Assembly: GCA_944321525.1 (NCBI GenBank)
Contig: CALULQ010000013.1
Coordinates: 1 to 64,000 of the forward strand
Reading direction: 5' to 3'
Length of the DNA stretch: 64,000 nucleotides
Source of the DNA: an uncultured Paraprevotella sp.
GTDB taxonomy: Bacteria; Bacteroidota; Bacteroidia; Bacteroidales; Bacteroidaceae
A model generated the notes under the pieces. It was not told the origin of the DNA. It was given only the letters and a program-made list of their open reading frames with translations, and ran no database searches. How positions within the stretch are numbered: position 1 is the first letter of the stretch; the number at the start of each line of letters is the position of its first letter. Both the position numbers and the translations under genes were made by a program. Shown here in pieces: positions 8,861 through 18,101 of the stretch.

Positions 8861-10711
8861 ATGAACAAACGAAGACTCTTCAAGGCGGCCGCGTGCGCTG
8901 CGGCTTTCGCGCCGCTCTTCTTCGCATCATGCGTGGACGACAGCTACGACCTGTCAAAGGACATCGACATGACCGTCACCATCGGCGGCAACCTCAGCAT
9001 CCCCGGCAGCGGGACGGAAGAATTCTCCTTGGACGACATCATGGACCTGGAGTATAAGGAGAACCCGGAAGACAGCGTCATCCGCACCGACGCCGACGGC
9101 AACTACCGGTTGCTCAAGGAAGAAAGCAGCGACCCCACGGACGTGGACATCGAACCCGTCATCATCGACGAACCGGAATGCGAAGAGACCATCACCACCC
9201 TGAACTTCGACACGCCGGCAGCCGTGTCGGGCGAGGTGGAGGCACAGGTGGAAGACGTGGAAATGAACTTCACCTTCACCAAGGACGACGTGACGACGGA
9301 CGTCACGGAGGTTTCGGCGGCCGACGTGGACTTCAAAGCCTACCTCACCCTTTCCTTCGAACCGATATCCCACAACGTGGATGAGATTACGCTCAAGAGC
9401 GGATTTACCATCGAAATGCAGATGGAGGGACAAACGCAAGCCGACAACATGGTGTATGAACTGACCGACCTGGACAACTACCGCGTCAAGGACGGCGCGC
9501 CGCAGACCATCGAGTTCATCAACGACCAGACCATCCGCGCCGGAGAGACCCTCCGCGTGCCGGTGCGCTTCCTCCGCATACAGAACTTCCCCGACGGGCA
9601 GGGACTCTATGCCCTCGGCCACTTCCGCATGCGCACCCACGTCATCGCGAACGGAACGGCCACCACGACCGACCTGAACGAAGGAAACATCCAAGTGAAC
9701 CTCTTCAACAACGCCGAAGTGCCGGCCATCACGCTGGAACAGGTGGAAGGTAAGTTCGACCCGGAAGTGGACATCACCATCGACCCGGTGACCGTGAACG
9801 ACGTGCCCGACTTCCTGAACGACAACGAGAACAACCTGGACCTGAAGAACCCCTACATCAAGCTCACCATGAGCAACGGGACGCCGATTGACGTGAACCT
9901 CACGGCGGACATCATCCGCATGAAGGATGGGGTGCAGGACGACGCCCCCATACGACTGGGCAGCACCACGGCCGACCGCGACAGCATCATCCTCTATGCC
10001 GCCAAGGGCGACGCCCCCACGGTGTCCACCTACTACCTCTCCCGCGAAGCCATGCCGGAAGTGGCACAGGAAGGCAACCACACGTATAACATCGTAATGG
10101 GCGAAGACATCTACCGGCTGGTGCGCACCATCCCCGACGAAATCAGGCTGGAGAACATCGAGGCCAAGGCGCTGGACCAGACCTACACCGTGCCTCTTGG
10201 GCAGGACGGCGCGCACTACGTGGTGAACACCGACTATCAAATCAACGCGCCCCTGCAGTTCGGACAAGACCTGCTCATCACCTACAAGGACACCATCGAC
10301 GACTGGCACAGCGACATGGAGGACATCACCATCAGCAAGGCCGTGGTCGAAATGGACGCCATCAACGGCATACCGCTTAATTTCAGCGTCGACGCACAGG
10401 CCATCGACGTGAACGGGAACGTCTACCCCAACGTGACGGTAACCCCCGTGCAGGGCACCATCGCGCCGGGCCTGAAGCTCCTGAACGGCGACGCCTCCGC
10501 AGCCTCGGAAAGCAAGCTCATCCTGGAAATCACGTGCGAGAGCGGAGACATGAAGGACCTCGACGGACTCATCATCAGCTTCAACGCCGACAAGAAGAAC
10601 ATGGACGGACGCCCCGAACTGCAAAACGCCACGCTCAACAAGGGCATGACCTTGCAGCTCAAGAACATCCGCGTGCGCATCGAAAACGGAGTGACTGTAG
10701 ACATGAATTAA
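8861..10711 (+). CDS. Large acidic lipoprotein of unknown function
   Basis: A 616-residue protein with a lipoprotein signal: a charged N-terminus (MNKRRLFK), a hydrophobic core, and lipobox FASC with Cys24. The mature part is very rich in Asp and Glu, has repeated beta-strand-like stretches, and shows no catalytic signature I recognise. The segment DDSYDLSKDIDMTVTIGG after the Cys resembles the opening of conserved hypothetical Bacteroidales lipoproteins. It is followed 28 bases later by a DUF5723 outer-membrane protein on the same strand, so the two are probably co-transcribed and may work together at the outer membrane. Function is unknown. Confidence 0.75.
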   Translation: MNKRRLFKAAACAAAFAPLFFASCVDDSYDLSKDIDMTVTIGGNLSIPGSGTEEFSLDDIMDLEYKENPEDSVIRTDADGNYRLLKEESSDPTDVDIEPVIIDEPECEETITTLNFDTPAAVSGEVEAQVEDVEMNFTFTKDDVTTDVTEVSAADVDFKAYLTLSFEPISHNVDEITLKSGFTIEMQMEGQTQADNMVYELTDLDNYRVKDGAPQTIEFINDQTIRAGETLRVPVRFLRIQNFPDGQGLYALGHFRMRTHVIANGTATTTDLNEGNIQVNLFNNAEVPAITLEQVEGKFDPEVDITIDPVTVNDVPDFLNDNENNLDLKNPYIKLTMSNGTPIDVNLTADIIRMKDGVQDDAPIRLGSTTADRDSIILYAAKGDAPTVSTYYLSREAMPEVAQEGNHTYNIVMGEDIYRLVRTIPDEIRLENIEAKALDQTYTVPLGQDGAHYVVNTDYQINAPLQFGQDLLITYKDTIDDWHSDMEDITISKAVVEMDAINGIPLNFSVDAQAIDVNGNVYPNVTVTPVQGTIAPGLKLLNGDASAASESKLILEITCESGDMKDLDGLIISFNADKKNMDGRPELQNATLNKGMTLQLKNIRVRIENGVTVDMN

Positions 10712-10739
10712 AACCACCTTTACTTAAGCAAGAAACATC

Positions 10740-12185
10740 ATGAACAAGATAAATAAAATCGCTGCAGCCTTACTCTTTGCATGGGCTGCCCCCGCGGCCT
10801 CCATGGCCCAAAACAGCCTGCGATCGGCCTACTTCCTCGAGGGATACACCTATCGCCACCAGATGAACCCGGCCTACGCCAGCGAGCGCAACTACGTGAG
10901 CATGCCCGTGCTGGGCAACTTCAACGTGGGGCTGCAAGGCAACGTCGGCGTGTCGAACTTCCTATACAAGCTGCCCAACGGCGACCTCACCACCTTCCTC
11001 AACCAGAGCGTCAGCAGCAGCGAGTTCCTGGGCGACCTGAAGGACCGCAACCGCCTGAACCTGGACTTCGACATGAACATCATTTCATTCGGGTTCCACA
11101 AATGGGGCGGCTTCAACACCTTCGACCTCTCCGTCAAGAGCGGCACGCGCATGAACCTGCCCAAAGACCTCTTCGAGTTTGCCAAAGTGGGCATGGCCGA
11201 CGGACACAGCGAATACGACCTGGAGGACCTCGGCATCTACTCCAACAGCTACGCGGAACTCGCCTTCGGCCACTCGCGCAAAATCATGGACAAGCTCACC
11301 GTGGGCGCCAAGGTGAAGTTCCTTCTGGGCATCTACAACGCTGACTTCCACGTGAACAACATGAAGCTCGTCATGTCCGAAAACGAATGGGCCGTGTCCG
11401 GCGACGGGGAATTCTCCAACGCCGGCATCGTGGACATCCCCACCAAGACCAAGCTCAAGGACGTGACCGACCACCAGGGCGGCGTCGTCGGACAGGAAGA
11501 GCAAGAGGAACTCGACTTCGACAACATCGAGACGGGCAGCGCCATCAACGGCTTCGGCATGGCCTTCGACTTCGGAGCCACCTACCAGCTGCGCGAGGAC
11601 CTGGAGCTCTCCGTGGCCTTGCTCGACCTGGGATGGATCAGCTATAAGAACGCCACGAAAGCGCGCATGGCCGCCGAGCCGTGGAGCTTCGACGGGTTCC
11701 ACGACGTACCCTTCGACTCCAACGAAGCCGAGCCGGGCATGTCCATCGAAGACCAGATAGACGACTTGGGAGACGACCTGGAAGACTTGTTCCAGATGAA
11801 AGTGGAGGGGCAGGAGAAGCACACGCGGGCCTTGGGCGCCACGCTGAACATCGGCGCGCTCTACACCTTGCCGTACTACGACAAGCTGAAGTTCGGTTTC
11901 CTGGAGTCCACCCGCATCAACGGCCGCTATTCCTGGTCCGAAGGCCGCTTCTCGGCCAACGTGGCTCCGGTGAAGTGCTTCGACGCTTCCATCAGCTACG
12001 CCGTTTCGTCGTTCGGCCATTCCTTCGGCTGGGTGCTGAACTACCACACGAAGGGATTCAACATTTTCTTGGGCAGCAACCACCAATTCTTCAAGATTAC
12101 TCCGCAAATGCTACCGGTGGGACGGGCCAACATGAACCTCAGCCTCGGCATCAACTTCCCTTTTGGAGATATTAAGAAACTCTGA
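10740..12185 (+). CDS. DUF5723 family outer-membrane protein
   Basis: A 481-residue protein with a cleavable signal peptide (cut near MAQ-NS at about residue 24). It has long alternating-hydrophobicity stretches typical of a beta-barrel, and ends in a terminal strand region (NLSLGINFPFGDI). It matches my memory of the DUF5723 family, which is widespread in Bacteroidetes and of unknown function. The opening SAYFLEGYTYRHQMNPAYA and the FGFHKWGGFNTFDLSVKSG region are family-like. It is the second gene of a two-gene operon with the acidic lipoprotein and is followed by a strong terminator. Confidence 0.8.
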   Translation: MNKINKIAAALLFAWAAPAASMAQNSLRSAYFLEGYTYRHQMNPAYASERNYVSMPVLGNFNVGLQGNVGVSNFLYKLPNGDLTTFLNQSVSSSEFLGDLKDRNRLNLDFDMNIISFGFHKWGGFNTFDLSVKSGTRMNLPKDLFEFAKVGMADGHSEYDLEDLGIYSNSYAELAFGHSRKIMDKLTVGAKVKFLLGIYNADFHVNNMKLVMSENEWAVSGDGEFSNAGIVDIPTKTKLKDVTDHQGGVVGQEEQEELDFDNIETGSAINGFGMAFDFGATYQLREDLELSVALLDLGWISYKNATKARMAAEPWSFDGFHDVPFDSNEAEPGMSIEDQIDDLGDDLEDLFQMKVEGQEKHTRALGATLNIGALYTLPYYDKLKFGFLESTRINGRYSWSEGRFSANVAPVKCFDASISYAVSSFGHSFGWVLNYHTKGFNIFLGSNHQFFKITPQMLPVGRANMNLSLGINFPFGDIKKL

Positions 12186-12216
12186 ACCTTGCATTGACAA
12201 AACGCTACAAACGGGC

Positions 12217-12268
12217 ATCGGCCTGCCTGCTCCCTCCCAACGAGGTGCAGGCAGGCCGATTTCGTTTG
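12217..12268 (+). terminator. Terminator of the lipoprotein/DUF5723 operon
   Basis: ATCGGCCTGCCTGC (12217-12230) pairs perfectly with GCAGGCAGGCCGAT (12247-12260), followed by TTCGTTT. It starts 32 bases after the DUF5723 stop. Confidence 0.85.
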
Positions 12269-12553
12269 CCTCCTCCCGGGCCACAAGGGCCTTCTGTTTC
12301 CACCGCCCCAAGAGCGACGAAACGAACCGGCAGGAACGAAGCCCCGGAGGCATGGCTGACGGTCGACTTGTCCGGTTTTCCACAATGAAACACGAGTCGG
12401 AGCATGGGGCTCATCGTGCGGCAGACCCGAGACGCAAAAAACCGTACAATCGCAGTTTACAAGCTTCCCTCATCCGGCGGGACTGGAAGGGGGAATGGAC
12501 AAAACGGACAAATCATTCCGACCATGTCCCGTCCGTTGGCCATGCAAGCGGAC

Positions 12554-12659
12554 AAGCGCCATGCGGAAGACGGGAAAACACTTTGCGGCAAACACTCGAG
12601 TACTCTGCGGCAAGTACTCGCGTACTCTCCGCAAAGTACGCCGACGGCCTCCGCACGCC
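12554..12659. repeat. Dispersed palindromic element, copy B
   Basis: The core at 12578-12639 is 62 bp: ACACT, TTGCGGCA, AACACTCGAGTACT, CTGCGGCA, AGTACTCGCGTACT, CTCCGCAA, AGTAC. The left arm is the inverted form of the arm right of copy E (GTTTTCC...TCCGCAYGG type). The right arm is the type shared with A-right, C-left, E-left and F-left. It lies between two convergent operons. Confidence 0.85.
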
Positions 12660-12879
12660 ACATCGGTGGGAAACGGTTCGCGCCGCAAGTTTTTGCGGAA
12701 GACGGAACCGCCAGAACATGCCAATGTGGAAAAGGGTCGGGCGTAGGAGAGGTAATAGAACCGGACAAAACAACATTCCCGGGAGTTGAAGACACAATAA
12801 TCGGAACTTTGGAGACGCCCCGGAAAATCGGATGATGGAAAACAATACAAGCCGGCTGCCAGCCGGCTTCAAAGAATCC

Positions 12880-12918
12880 GGAAACGGGGGAAGGCGCATG
12901 CCGCCTTCCCCCGTTTCC
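12880..12918 (-). terminator. Terminator of the distal GH2 gene
   Basis: GGAAACGGGGGAAGGCG pairs perfectly with CGCCTTCCCCCGTTTCC, a 17-bp stem. It begins two bases beyond the stop codon of the minus-strand GH2 gene and closes the carbohydrate island. Confidence 0.85.
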
Positions 12919-12920
12919 GC

Positions 12921-15776
12921 TTATTGATAAGATATGTTATTCAGGTCTTTCAGCGGCCCGCTCTCGCTCTTCGCCCGGAGCAGGCCGGACAGTTCGTCAG
13001 CGCCAAGACGCGTGGACGGATTAAAGGCATCCGTCTCCATGTAGTCGAGCATGCTGCGGCAGAACTGGCGCACCTCGGGCCGGTCGGCCACCGCCTCAAG
13101 GTTGGCCATGCACACCAGCAGCTTGCCCTGCCCCACGGCCAGTTCGAACACCAGCCCCAGCTTGTGGTTGCGCTCCACGTTGTCGATGACCTGCACGATG
13201 GGCTTGTAGCCTGCGGGAAACTTGTCCAAGATGAAAGGATAGCTCTGCTTCAGGATGGAGAACCATTGCCAGTTGGTGTGCATGTCCGTCGGGAAATGGC
13301 GGAACATCGGGTGCTCGGGGTCGGTCAGTATGCCCAGCGTGCCCGGCGACACCGGCTTTCGGTTGTTCCGGCTGATGGTCTCAAACATCCGGTAGTTCCA
13401 GTAGTCCGTGGTGAACAGTCCGTCCACCGTCTGCCCCTCGTATGCCTCGCGGCACGGAAACCACAGCACCTTGCCGCCCTGCTCCAGCGCGGCGAGCGCG
13501 GCTCCGTCGAGGCTGTCCGTCACCGTGATGCCTGTCCGCTCCATCGGCGTCGGCCCGTTGTCGGGATACACCCAAAGCGGGTAGTCGTTCTTCCGGTCCG
13601 TGCCCTCGATGGCCAGTTCCAGATTGAGCCGCACGGCCTTGCCGCCCGACGCCACCTGCCAACCGATGGTGCCCGCGTCCAGCAGTCCGCGCCCGTCCGG
13701 CAAGGCGGGCAACACGCCTCCGGCCACCTGCGCTCCCTGCAAGTCCTTCAGCGTCCAGCGCAACGTCTTCCCGGCCAGGCTGCCGGCCGAATAGTTGCTC
13801 ACCTTGACCCGCGCTTCCAGTTTCTCGCCCTCCGTCCAGCAATACTTCTCCATCAGGAGCAAGGGCACCACCTCGCTGCAGAAGCCCCTCCAACGCCCGG
13901 GCGACACCAGCCCCTTGCTGTCCATGAAGGCATCGAGGATGCCGATGTAGGCCGAACCTTGTCCGGGATAGTCCTGCAGGTCGAGCAACTGGAAACCGGC
14001 CATGTCTGCCGTGCGCAGCTCCATCTCGATGTCCGCCTTATACAGCTCCACCGCCCAAAGGCCGGACGCCCGGAAGAAGTCGTAGGCCTGATCTCCCATG
14101 CCTGCACGGCGCAACCGCCCGCGGAAGACTTCCTGATTGTAGGGATACAACACGCCGGAATATTTGGCTATCTCGCGCTCGTCGGGATACATCTGGAACT
14201 GCCCCGTCTCGTGGCTCACCACCGGAACGCCGGCGCGCGCCACCGCTCCCGAGAAGTCCATCACGGTGTTGGGATACGTGTGGTTCATGATGCCGCCGTC
14301 GAAGGCGTCGGCAAAGGAAAACGAACTGCGGACGTGCGTGTCGAACCCCTCGGGCTGCTCCCCGCCTATGCGGCAGGTCACCATGAAGTCCTCGCCCTCC
14401 AGCGGGCTGTTGAAGCCCAAGTAATTGTTCGCCCCGTAGGCATACATCCGCCGGCCGTCGGCCTTGCGGAAGCCTCCCAGCAAAGACTGCATGACGCCGA
14501 AGTCGCCGGAAAGCTCGTTGCCCAGCGCGAACATGACAAAGGAAGCATGGTTGCCATATTCCCGCAGGATGTGTTCCCCCTCCTTGCGCAGGAAGGATAT
14601 CAGCCGGGTGTTGTCCTTCCCCAACCATCCCCAGAAGGGAAGTTCCGCCTGCACGTAGATGCCCTCGATGTCCGCCGCCTCGAAACAGGCCTCGGGCGGG
14701 CACCACGAATGGAAACGGTAGTGATTGATGCCATACGACTTGGCCACCCGGAAATAGCGGCGCCACGCATCCACGCCCATGGCCGTGTGCCCGGTCAGCG
14801 GGAAGACGCAGCCGTCGTGCTTGCCGCGCAGGAAGGTCGGCAAACCGTTGATGGCGAAGTGCTTGCCCTGCGCGCAGAAATCGCGCAGGCCGAAGTTCAC
14901 GGTCGTGCGGTCGTGCCCCGGAATTTCAATCTCCATGCGGTAGAGCGCGGGAGCATATTCGCTCCACGTCAGGGCATCATCCCCCAGCGGATAGTCGAAC
15001 TCATAGTCCGCCCGGCCCTTTTCCAAGGCGAACTTGGCCGCGGGTGCCCGATGGGCCGACGGCGTGTTCCAAGCCTCGGCACCGACCTTCAGGCAAGCCC
15101 CCCTGCCAAGGAGCTCGGGCGACGCCACCCTCACCTTGAGGCGCACGGACTTCTTCTCCACGTCGGGATACACTTGTACGTCTGCCAGGTGCAAGGGGTC
15201 TTTCGCCTCCAGGACGATATCGCCGATGATGCCGTTCCAGTTGGTCTGCGTGGATTCCGAATAAGCGTGCGAAGAGCCCATGACCTCGGGCGGCACAGAC
15301 GCGCCGTTGTCCACCCGCACCACAATCTCGTGCCGTCCGGGAGTGAGCAAACGGGTAAGGTCGTACTCCTGCCTCGTGGAGATGTTGTCGCTCTCCCCGG
15401 CTTCGTGTCCGTCGACCCACACCTTGGTGGGTTTCGTGCGTTCCATCGTGAAGGTCACGATGCGCCCCTCCCAGTCCCGGGGTATCTCCACCGTCTTCTT
15501 GTACCAGGCCTTGCCCACATAGGCGTATAGCCGTGACAAGTAGGTGGTTTCCTGTTTGTTTTCCGTCGGATAGCCCTTCCGGTTCGTGTCGGTCGTGCCC
15601 GGCAAGGTCACTTCTTCCTGGAAAGATTCCGTGACAAAGCCTTCGGTTTCTCCCGTCCCGCGGACATCCAACTTGAACGCCCACCGGCCCTGCAGGTCCA
15701 TTTGCTGCCGCTGGGCCACGACGGCGCACGCGCAGAACAACGCCAACGCACACGCCCACATTCTGTTTTTCCTCAT
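12921..15776 (-). CDS. GH2 family glycoside hydrolase (beta-galactosidase-like)
   Basis: A 951-residue secreted GH2 enzyme. The signal peptide is at residues 1-22 (cut after VVA). A jelly-roll sugar-binding domain follows to about 200, then an Ig-like domain, the TIM barrel from about 300, and a long C-terminal extension. The acid/base is the Glu of FALGNELSG and the nucleophile the Glu of VSHETGQF. Retaining exo-action on galactose or a related sugar is expected; exact specificity is not visible. The start at 15776 places the signal peptide correctly. It has its own promoter and terminator, so it is a separate unit from the long convoy upstream. The C-terminal 250 residues resemble no domain I can name. 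Confidence 0.85.
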   Translation of the reverse strand: MRKNRMWACALALFCACAVVAQRQQMDLQGRWAFKLDVRGTGETEGFVTESFQEEVTLPGTTDTNRKGYPTENKQETTYLSRLYAYVGKAWYKKTVEIPRDWEGRIVTFTMERTKPTKVWVDGHEAGESDNISTRQEYDLTRLLTPGRHEIVVRVDNGASVPPEVMGSSHAYSESTQTNWNGIIGDIVLEAKDPLHLADVQVYPDVEKKSVRLKVRVASPELLGRGACLKVGAEAWNTPSAHRAPAAKFALEKGRADYEFDYPLGDDALTWSEYAPALYRMEIEIPGHDRTTVNFGLRDFCAQGKHFAINGLPTFLRGKHDGCVFPLTGHTAMGVDAWRRYFRVAKSYGINHYRFHSWCPPEACFEAADIEGIYVQAELPFWGWLGKDNTRLISFLRKEGEHILREYGNHASFVMFALGNELSGDFGVMQSLLGGFRKADGRRMYAYGANNYLGFNSPLEGEDFMVTCRIGGEQPEGFDTHVRSSFSFADAFDGGIMNHTYPNTVMDFSGAVARAGVPVVSHETGQFQMYPDEREIAKYSGVLYPYNQEVFRGRLRRAGMGDQAYDFFRASGLWAVELYKADIEMELRTADMAGFQLLDLQDYPGQGSAYIGILDAFMDSKGLVSPGRWRGFCSEVVPLLLMEKYCWTEGEKLEARVKVSNYSAGSLAGKTLRWTLKDLQGAQVAGGVLPALPDGRGLLDAGTIGWQVASGGKAVRLNLELAIEGTDRKNDYPLWVYPDNGPTPMERTGITVTDSLDGAALAALEQGGKVLWFPCREAYEGQTVDGLFTTDYWNYRMFETISRNNRKPVSPGTLGILTDPEHPMFRHFPTDMHTNWQWFSILKQSYPFILDKFPAGYKPIVQVIDNVERNHKLGLVFELAVGQGKLLVCMANLEAVADRPEVRQFCRSMLDYMETDAFNPSTRLGADELSGLLRAKSESGPLKDLNNISYQ

Positions 15777-15807
15777 GATATCGTCTTTTTTCCTGATTAA
15801 ACCCATA

Positions 15808-15838
15808 CAAAGGTACAAAAAAACAGGCAGCACAAAAA
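15808..15838 (-). promoter_or_regulatory. Promoter of the distal GH2 gene
   Basis: On the minus strand, TTTTTG (15833-15838) is followed after 17 bases by TACCTTTG (15808-15815), a good match to the Bacteroidetes -33/-7 pair. It lies between the terminator hairpin of the preceding gene and the GH2 start, so GH2 can be expressed independently. Confidence 0.6.
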
Positions 15839-15843
15839 GGAAA

Positions 15844-15879
15844 GCGGCCCGAAAAGAAACAACTTTCTTTCCGGACCGC
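15844..15879 (-). terminator. Terminator at the end of the long CAZyme convoy
   Basis: GCGGCCCGAAAAGAAA and TTTCTTTCCGGACCGC form a 16-bp stem with two mismatches and a four-base loop, followed on the minus strand by TTTCCTTTTT. It lies 67 bases after the stop of the GH43-like gene. Confidence 0.8.
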
Positions 15880-15946
15880 CACACCTTCAGCGTCCATCTC
15901 TACCGGACTGACGACAGCCTGGCTCCTGAAGCCCCTTTCTATTCTT

Positions 15947-18067
15947 TCATTCGCCCAATACGACAAATGCGCGGGAGAACACCACGTTGTAGGTCTTGAC
16001 CAATCCCTTGTAGTCGAACTTCACCACGGCCTTTCCCGCCCCCTGACGGGCCTGCTGCACGTCGACCTTCACTTCTGGATTGTCGGACGAAGCCGAAACA
16101 CGGGGCGTGCGCGAAAACTCGTTGGGGAGAACGTACACCACTTCATACGTGCGATAGTCGGTGATGCCGTTGGCGTCCGTGGAACGCAACGGAGTGGACG
16201 GCAAGGCTATGGGCTTCCCGTTCACGGAAATGCTGACCTGCGGCACCACGGGAGGCTCAATCTGCTTCTGGTCGGAGCTGAATCCCAAGCCCTGCAAATC
16301 GAACAGTTCTTCTTCGCCTGCTCCTTCGGCCACGAGGAAGATGGCGTGCTTCTTGCCCAGTCCGTCCACTGCCGCCGAAACATCAACAGAGAACCGTGTG
16401 ACCGTCTGCTCCGAGCCGGCCGGCACCTCAATCACACCGATTTTCTTTCCCTTCCATGTCTTGTTGTCCCACGGCCCGTCGAGCCATACGTTCACCTTGA
16501 AAGCCTTGCCGGTTCTCGGCGTCAGGAACAGGTTGAACTTCGTGTTGTTGCCTTTCTTCGTGCCCTCGAACGCTTTCAATCCAAGCTGGTCTTCCTTCAG
16601 TCCGCCAAAGCCGAAATATTTGTAACCCACGATATTGCCATTCTTCACGCCGCACACCGGGGCATGATTGTTCCAGATGTCCCATGCGTCTTGCTGCAGG
16701 CGCGTGTCGGACAGATAGCAGGCGATGCCGGCCGAATAGTACTGATAAGGATCGAGACCGAACACGTGGAATCCTTCCGACGTCACTTCAGCTCCCTTGT
16801 ACTCGTTGCCCCGGCTGTCTTTGGCAGTCCAGATTCCGCCCTTCGCATACGGGTCGTAGGCTCGGAACACCACCTTACCGCCTTTCGAAACGGGCTTCTT
16901 GTCGCACTCCACATGGATGGGGGCCACCATGGGCTGGCGGGCAAAGCCGAAGCCGCGCGGCGGACGGTGGTAGAACACGTACCACTGGCCGTTGATTTGC
17001 TCTATGCTGCCGTGGGTGTTGTGCCCGCCGTTGGTGCCTTCCAGCCTCGTGCCGTCCTCGTTGGGCACCGGGGCGCGCGAGTCCACCAGCACGCCGCCGC
17101 TCTTCCACGGCCCCAACGGAGAGTCGCTGTAGGCATAGCGCAACGTGGAGTTCGAGATGCCCATGCCGTATTCCTTGCCCGAATAGCCGCTGTAGATGGT
17201 CACGAACTTGTTGCCCACCTTGCGGATGGATGAGGCTTCAAAGAAGTTGAACGCGCCCGGATCCTCTCCCTCGTACAGGCAGGGGTACTCCGTTCCCTCC
17301 GGGTCACGCACGCCGCCATCGGGAGTGCCCGCCGGCATGAAGTAGGGAATGACCTCCGTGCCGGGACGTACGGAGTACATCGTCTTGGGATCCAGCTGCG
17401 CGGCCAGCGAGCGCTGGAAGCCCCAGTAGCCGTAGGCACGGAAACCGATGTCGTAATCGGGGTCGTTCTTGTCCGTGATTTGCTCCACATACACCGAGGG
17501 GTCGAAACCCATGATGCTGCCCGGAAGGGTCTTCCGCCCGTCCTCCGTCAGATTCACCGGCGTGAAAGGCCCGTCGGGACGACTGCCCTTGGCCACCATC
17601 GCCTCGCGGTTCCACCCACGGCTGTGCGGATAAAGGTAATACTCCTTCGTGCCGTCGCGATGACGCACTTCCACCAAGTCGGGCGCATACATCACGTCCC
17701 ACTGCCCGTCCACGAAATAAGTGAAGATGGGGCCTTCGTCGCGCCAGCTCGACAAGTCTTCCACCGGCGCCGACCACATCCGGATGTCGGAACCGCAATA
17801 ACTGTTCATGCGCAAGTCGTGCGAACCGATGATGTAGGCTCTGTACTTCCCGGGCTGGTCGGGGTCCTCGAACACGCGGGGCTCACCGTCGGGCACATGC
17901 TCCCACAAGGGGAGATAAGGGTTTCCCGCACCATGATACACGTACTTCTGCGTTTCCACTTGCCCGTATGCGTCCACGCAAGCGGGCATGGCCAGGCACG
18001 ATGCCGCGAAGCACAGCACGGCCATACGACCTCTTTCCCATAAAAATCTCTTCTGTTTCATCTTCAT
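15947..18067 (-). CDS. GH43-like secreted protein with CBM6-like and C-terminal beta domains
   Basis: A 706-residue protein with an N-terminal signal peptide (hydrophobic core about residues 14-30). The five-bladed propeller of the GH43 type spans about residues 40-390. The landmark GSHD, GFDPSVYVE (middle Asp) and FFEASSIRK (general-acid Glu) are present. At the usual catalytic-base position, however, the wording is DGEPRVF rather than DPxxx, i.e. Glu where Asp is normal. A CBM6-like region (about 420-610) and a terminal beta-sandwich follow. This variant group is often annotated as family 43, but its activity is uncertain. It is the last gene of the convoy, before a terminator. ATGs at 18067 and 18061 are equally possible starts. 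Confidence 0.8.
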   Translation of the reverse strand: MKMKQKRFLWERGRMAVLCFAASCLAMPACVDAYGQVETQKYVYHGAGNPYLPLWEHVPDGEPRVFEDPDQPGKYRAYIIGSHDLRMNSYCGSDIRMWSAPVEDLSSWRDEGPIFTYFVDGQWDVMYAPDLVEVRHRDGTKEYYLYPHSRGWNREAMVAKGSRPDGPFTPVNLTEDGRKTLPGSIMGFDPSVYVEQITDKNDPDYDIGFRAYGYWGFQRSLAAQLDPKTMYSVRPGTEVIPYFMPAGTPDGGVRDPEGTEYPCLYEGEDPGAFNFFEASSIRKVGNKFVTIYSGYSGKEYGMGISNSTLRYAYSDSPLGPWKSGGVLVDSRAPVPNEDGTRLEGTNGGHNTHGSIEQINGQWYVFYHRPPRGFGFARQPMVAPIHVECDKKPVSKGGKVVFRAYDPYAKGGIWTAKDSRGNEYKGAEVTSEGFHVFGLDPYQYYSAGIACYLSDTRLQQDAWDIWNNHAPVCGVKNGNIVGYKYFGFGGLKEDQLGLKAFEGTKKGNNTKFNLFLTPRTGKAFKVNVWLDGPWDNKTWKGKKIGVIEVPAGSEQTVTRFSVDVSAAVDGLGKKHAIFLVAEGAGEEELFDLQGLGFSSDQKQIEPPVVPQVSISVNGKPIALPSTPLRSTDANGITDYRTYEVVYVLPNEFSRTPRVSASSDNPEVKVDVQQARQGAGKAVVKFDYKGLVKTYNVVFSRAFVVLGE

Positions 18068-18101
18068 GTCTCTTTGCTGTTTTAAGGTTGTATACTTGTT
18101 G

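Larger units (their letters stand above)
12186..12920. other. 735-bp gap between convergent operons
   Basis: It contains the terminator of the DUF5723 operon (12217-12260), repeat copy B (12554-12659), a short perfect hairpin AAGCCGGCT-gcc-AGCCGGCTT (12849-12869) and the terminator of the GH2 gene (12880-12918). Several frames stay open because of high GC, but none has a domain or a plausible start context. Confidence 0.7.

Noticed and set aside
12404-12835. 143-codon plus-strand frame in the 12.2-12.9 kb gap
   Set aside because: It runs through repeat copy B and has no domain, and frames of similar length are open on both strands over the same bases.
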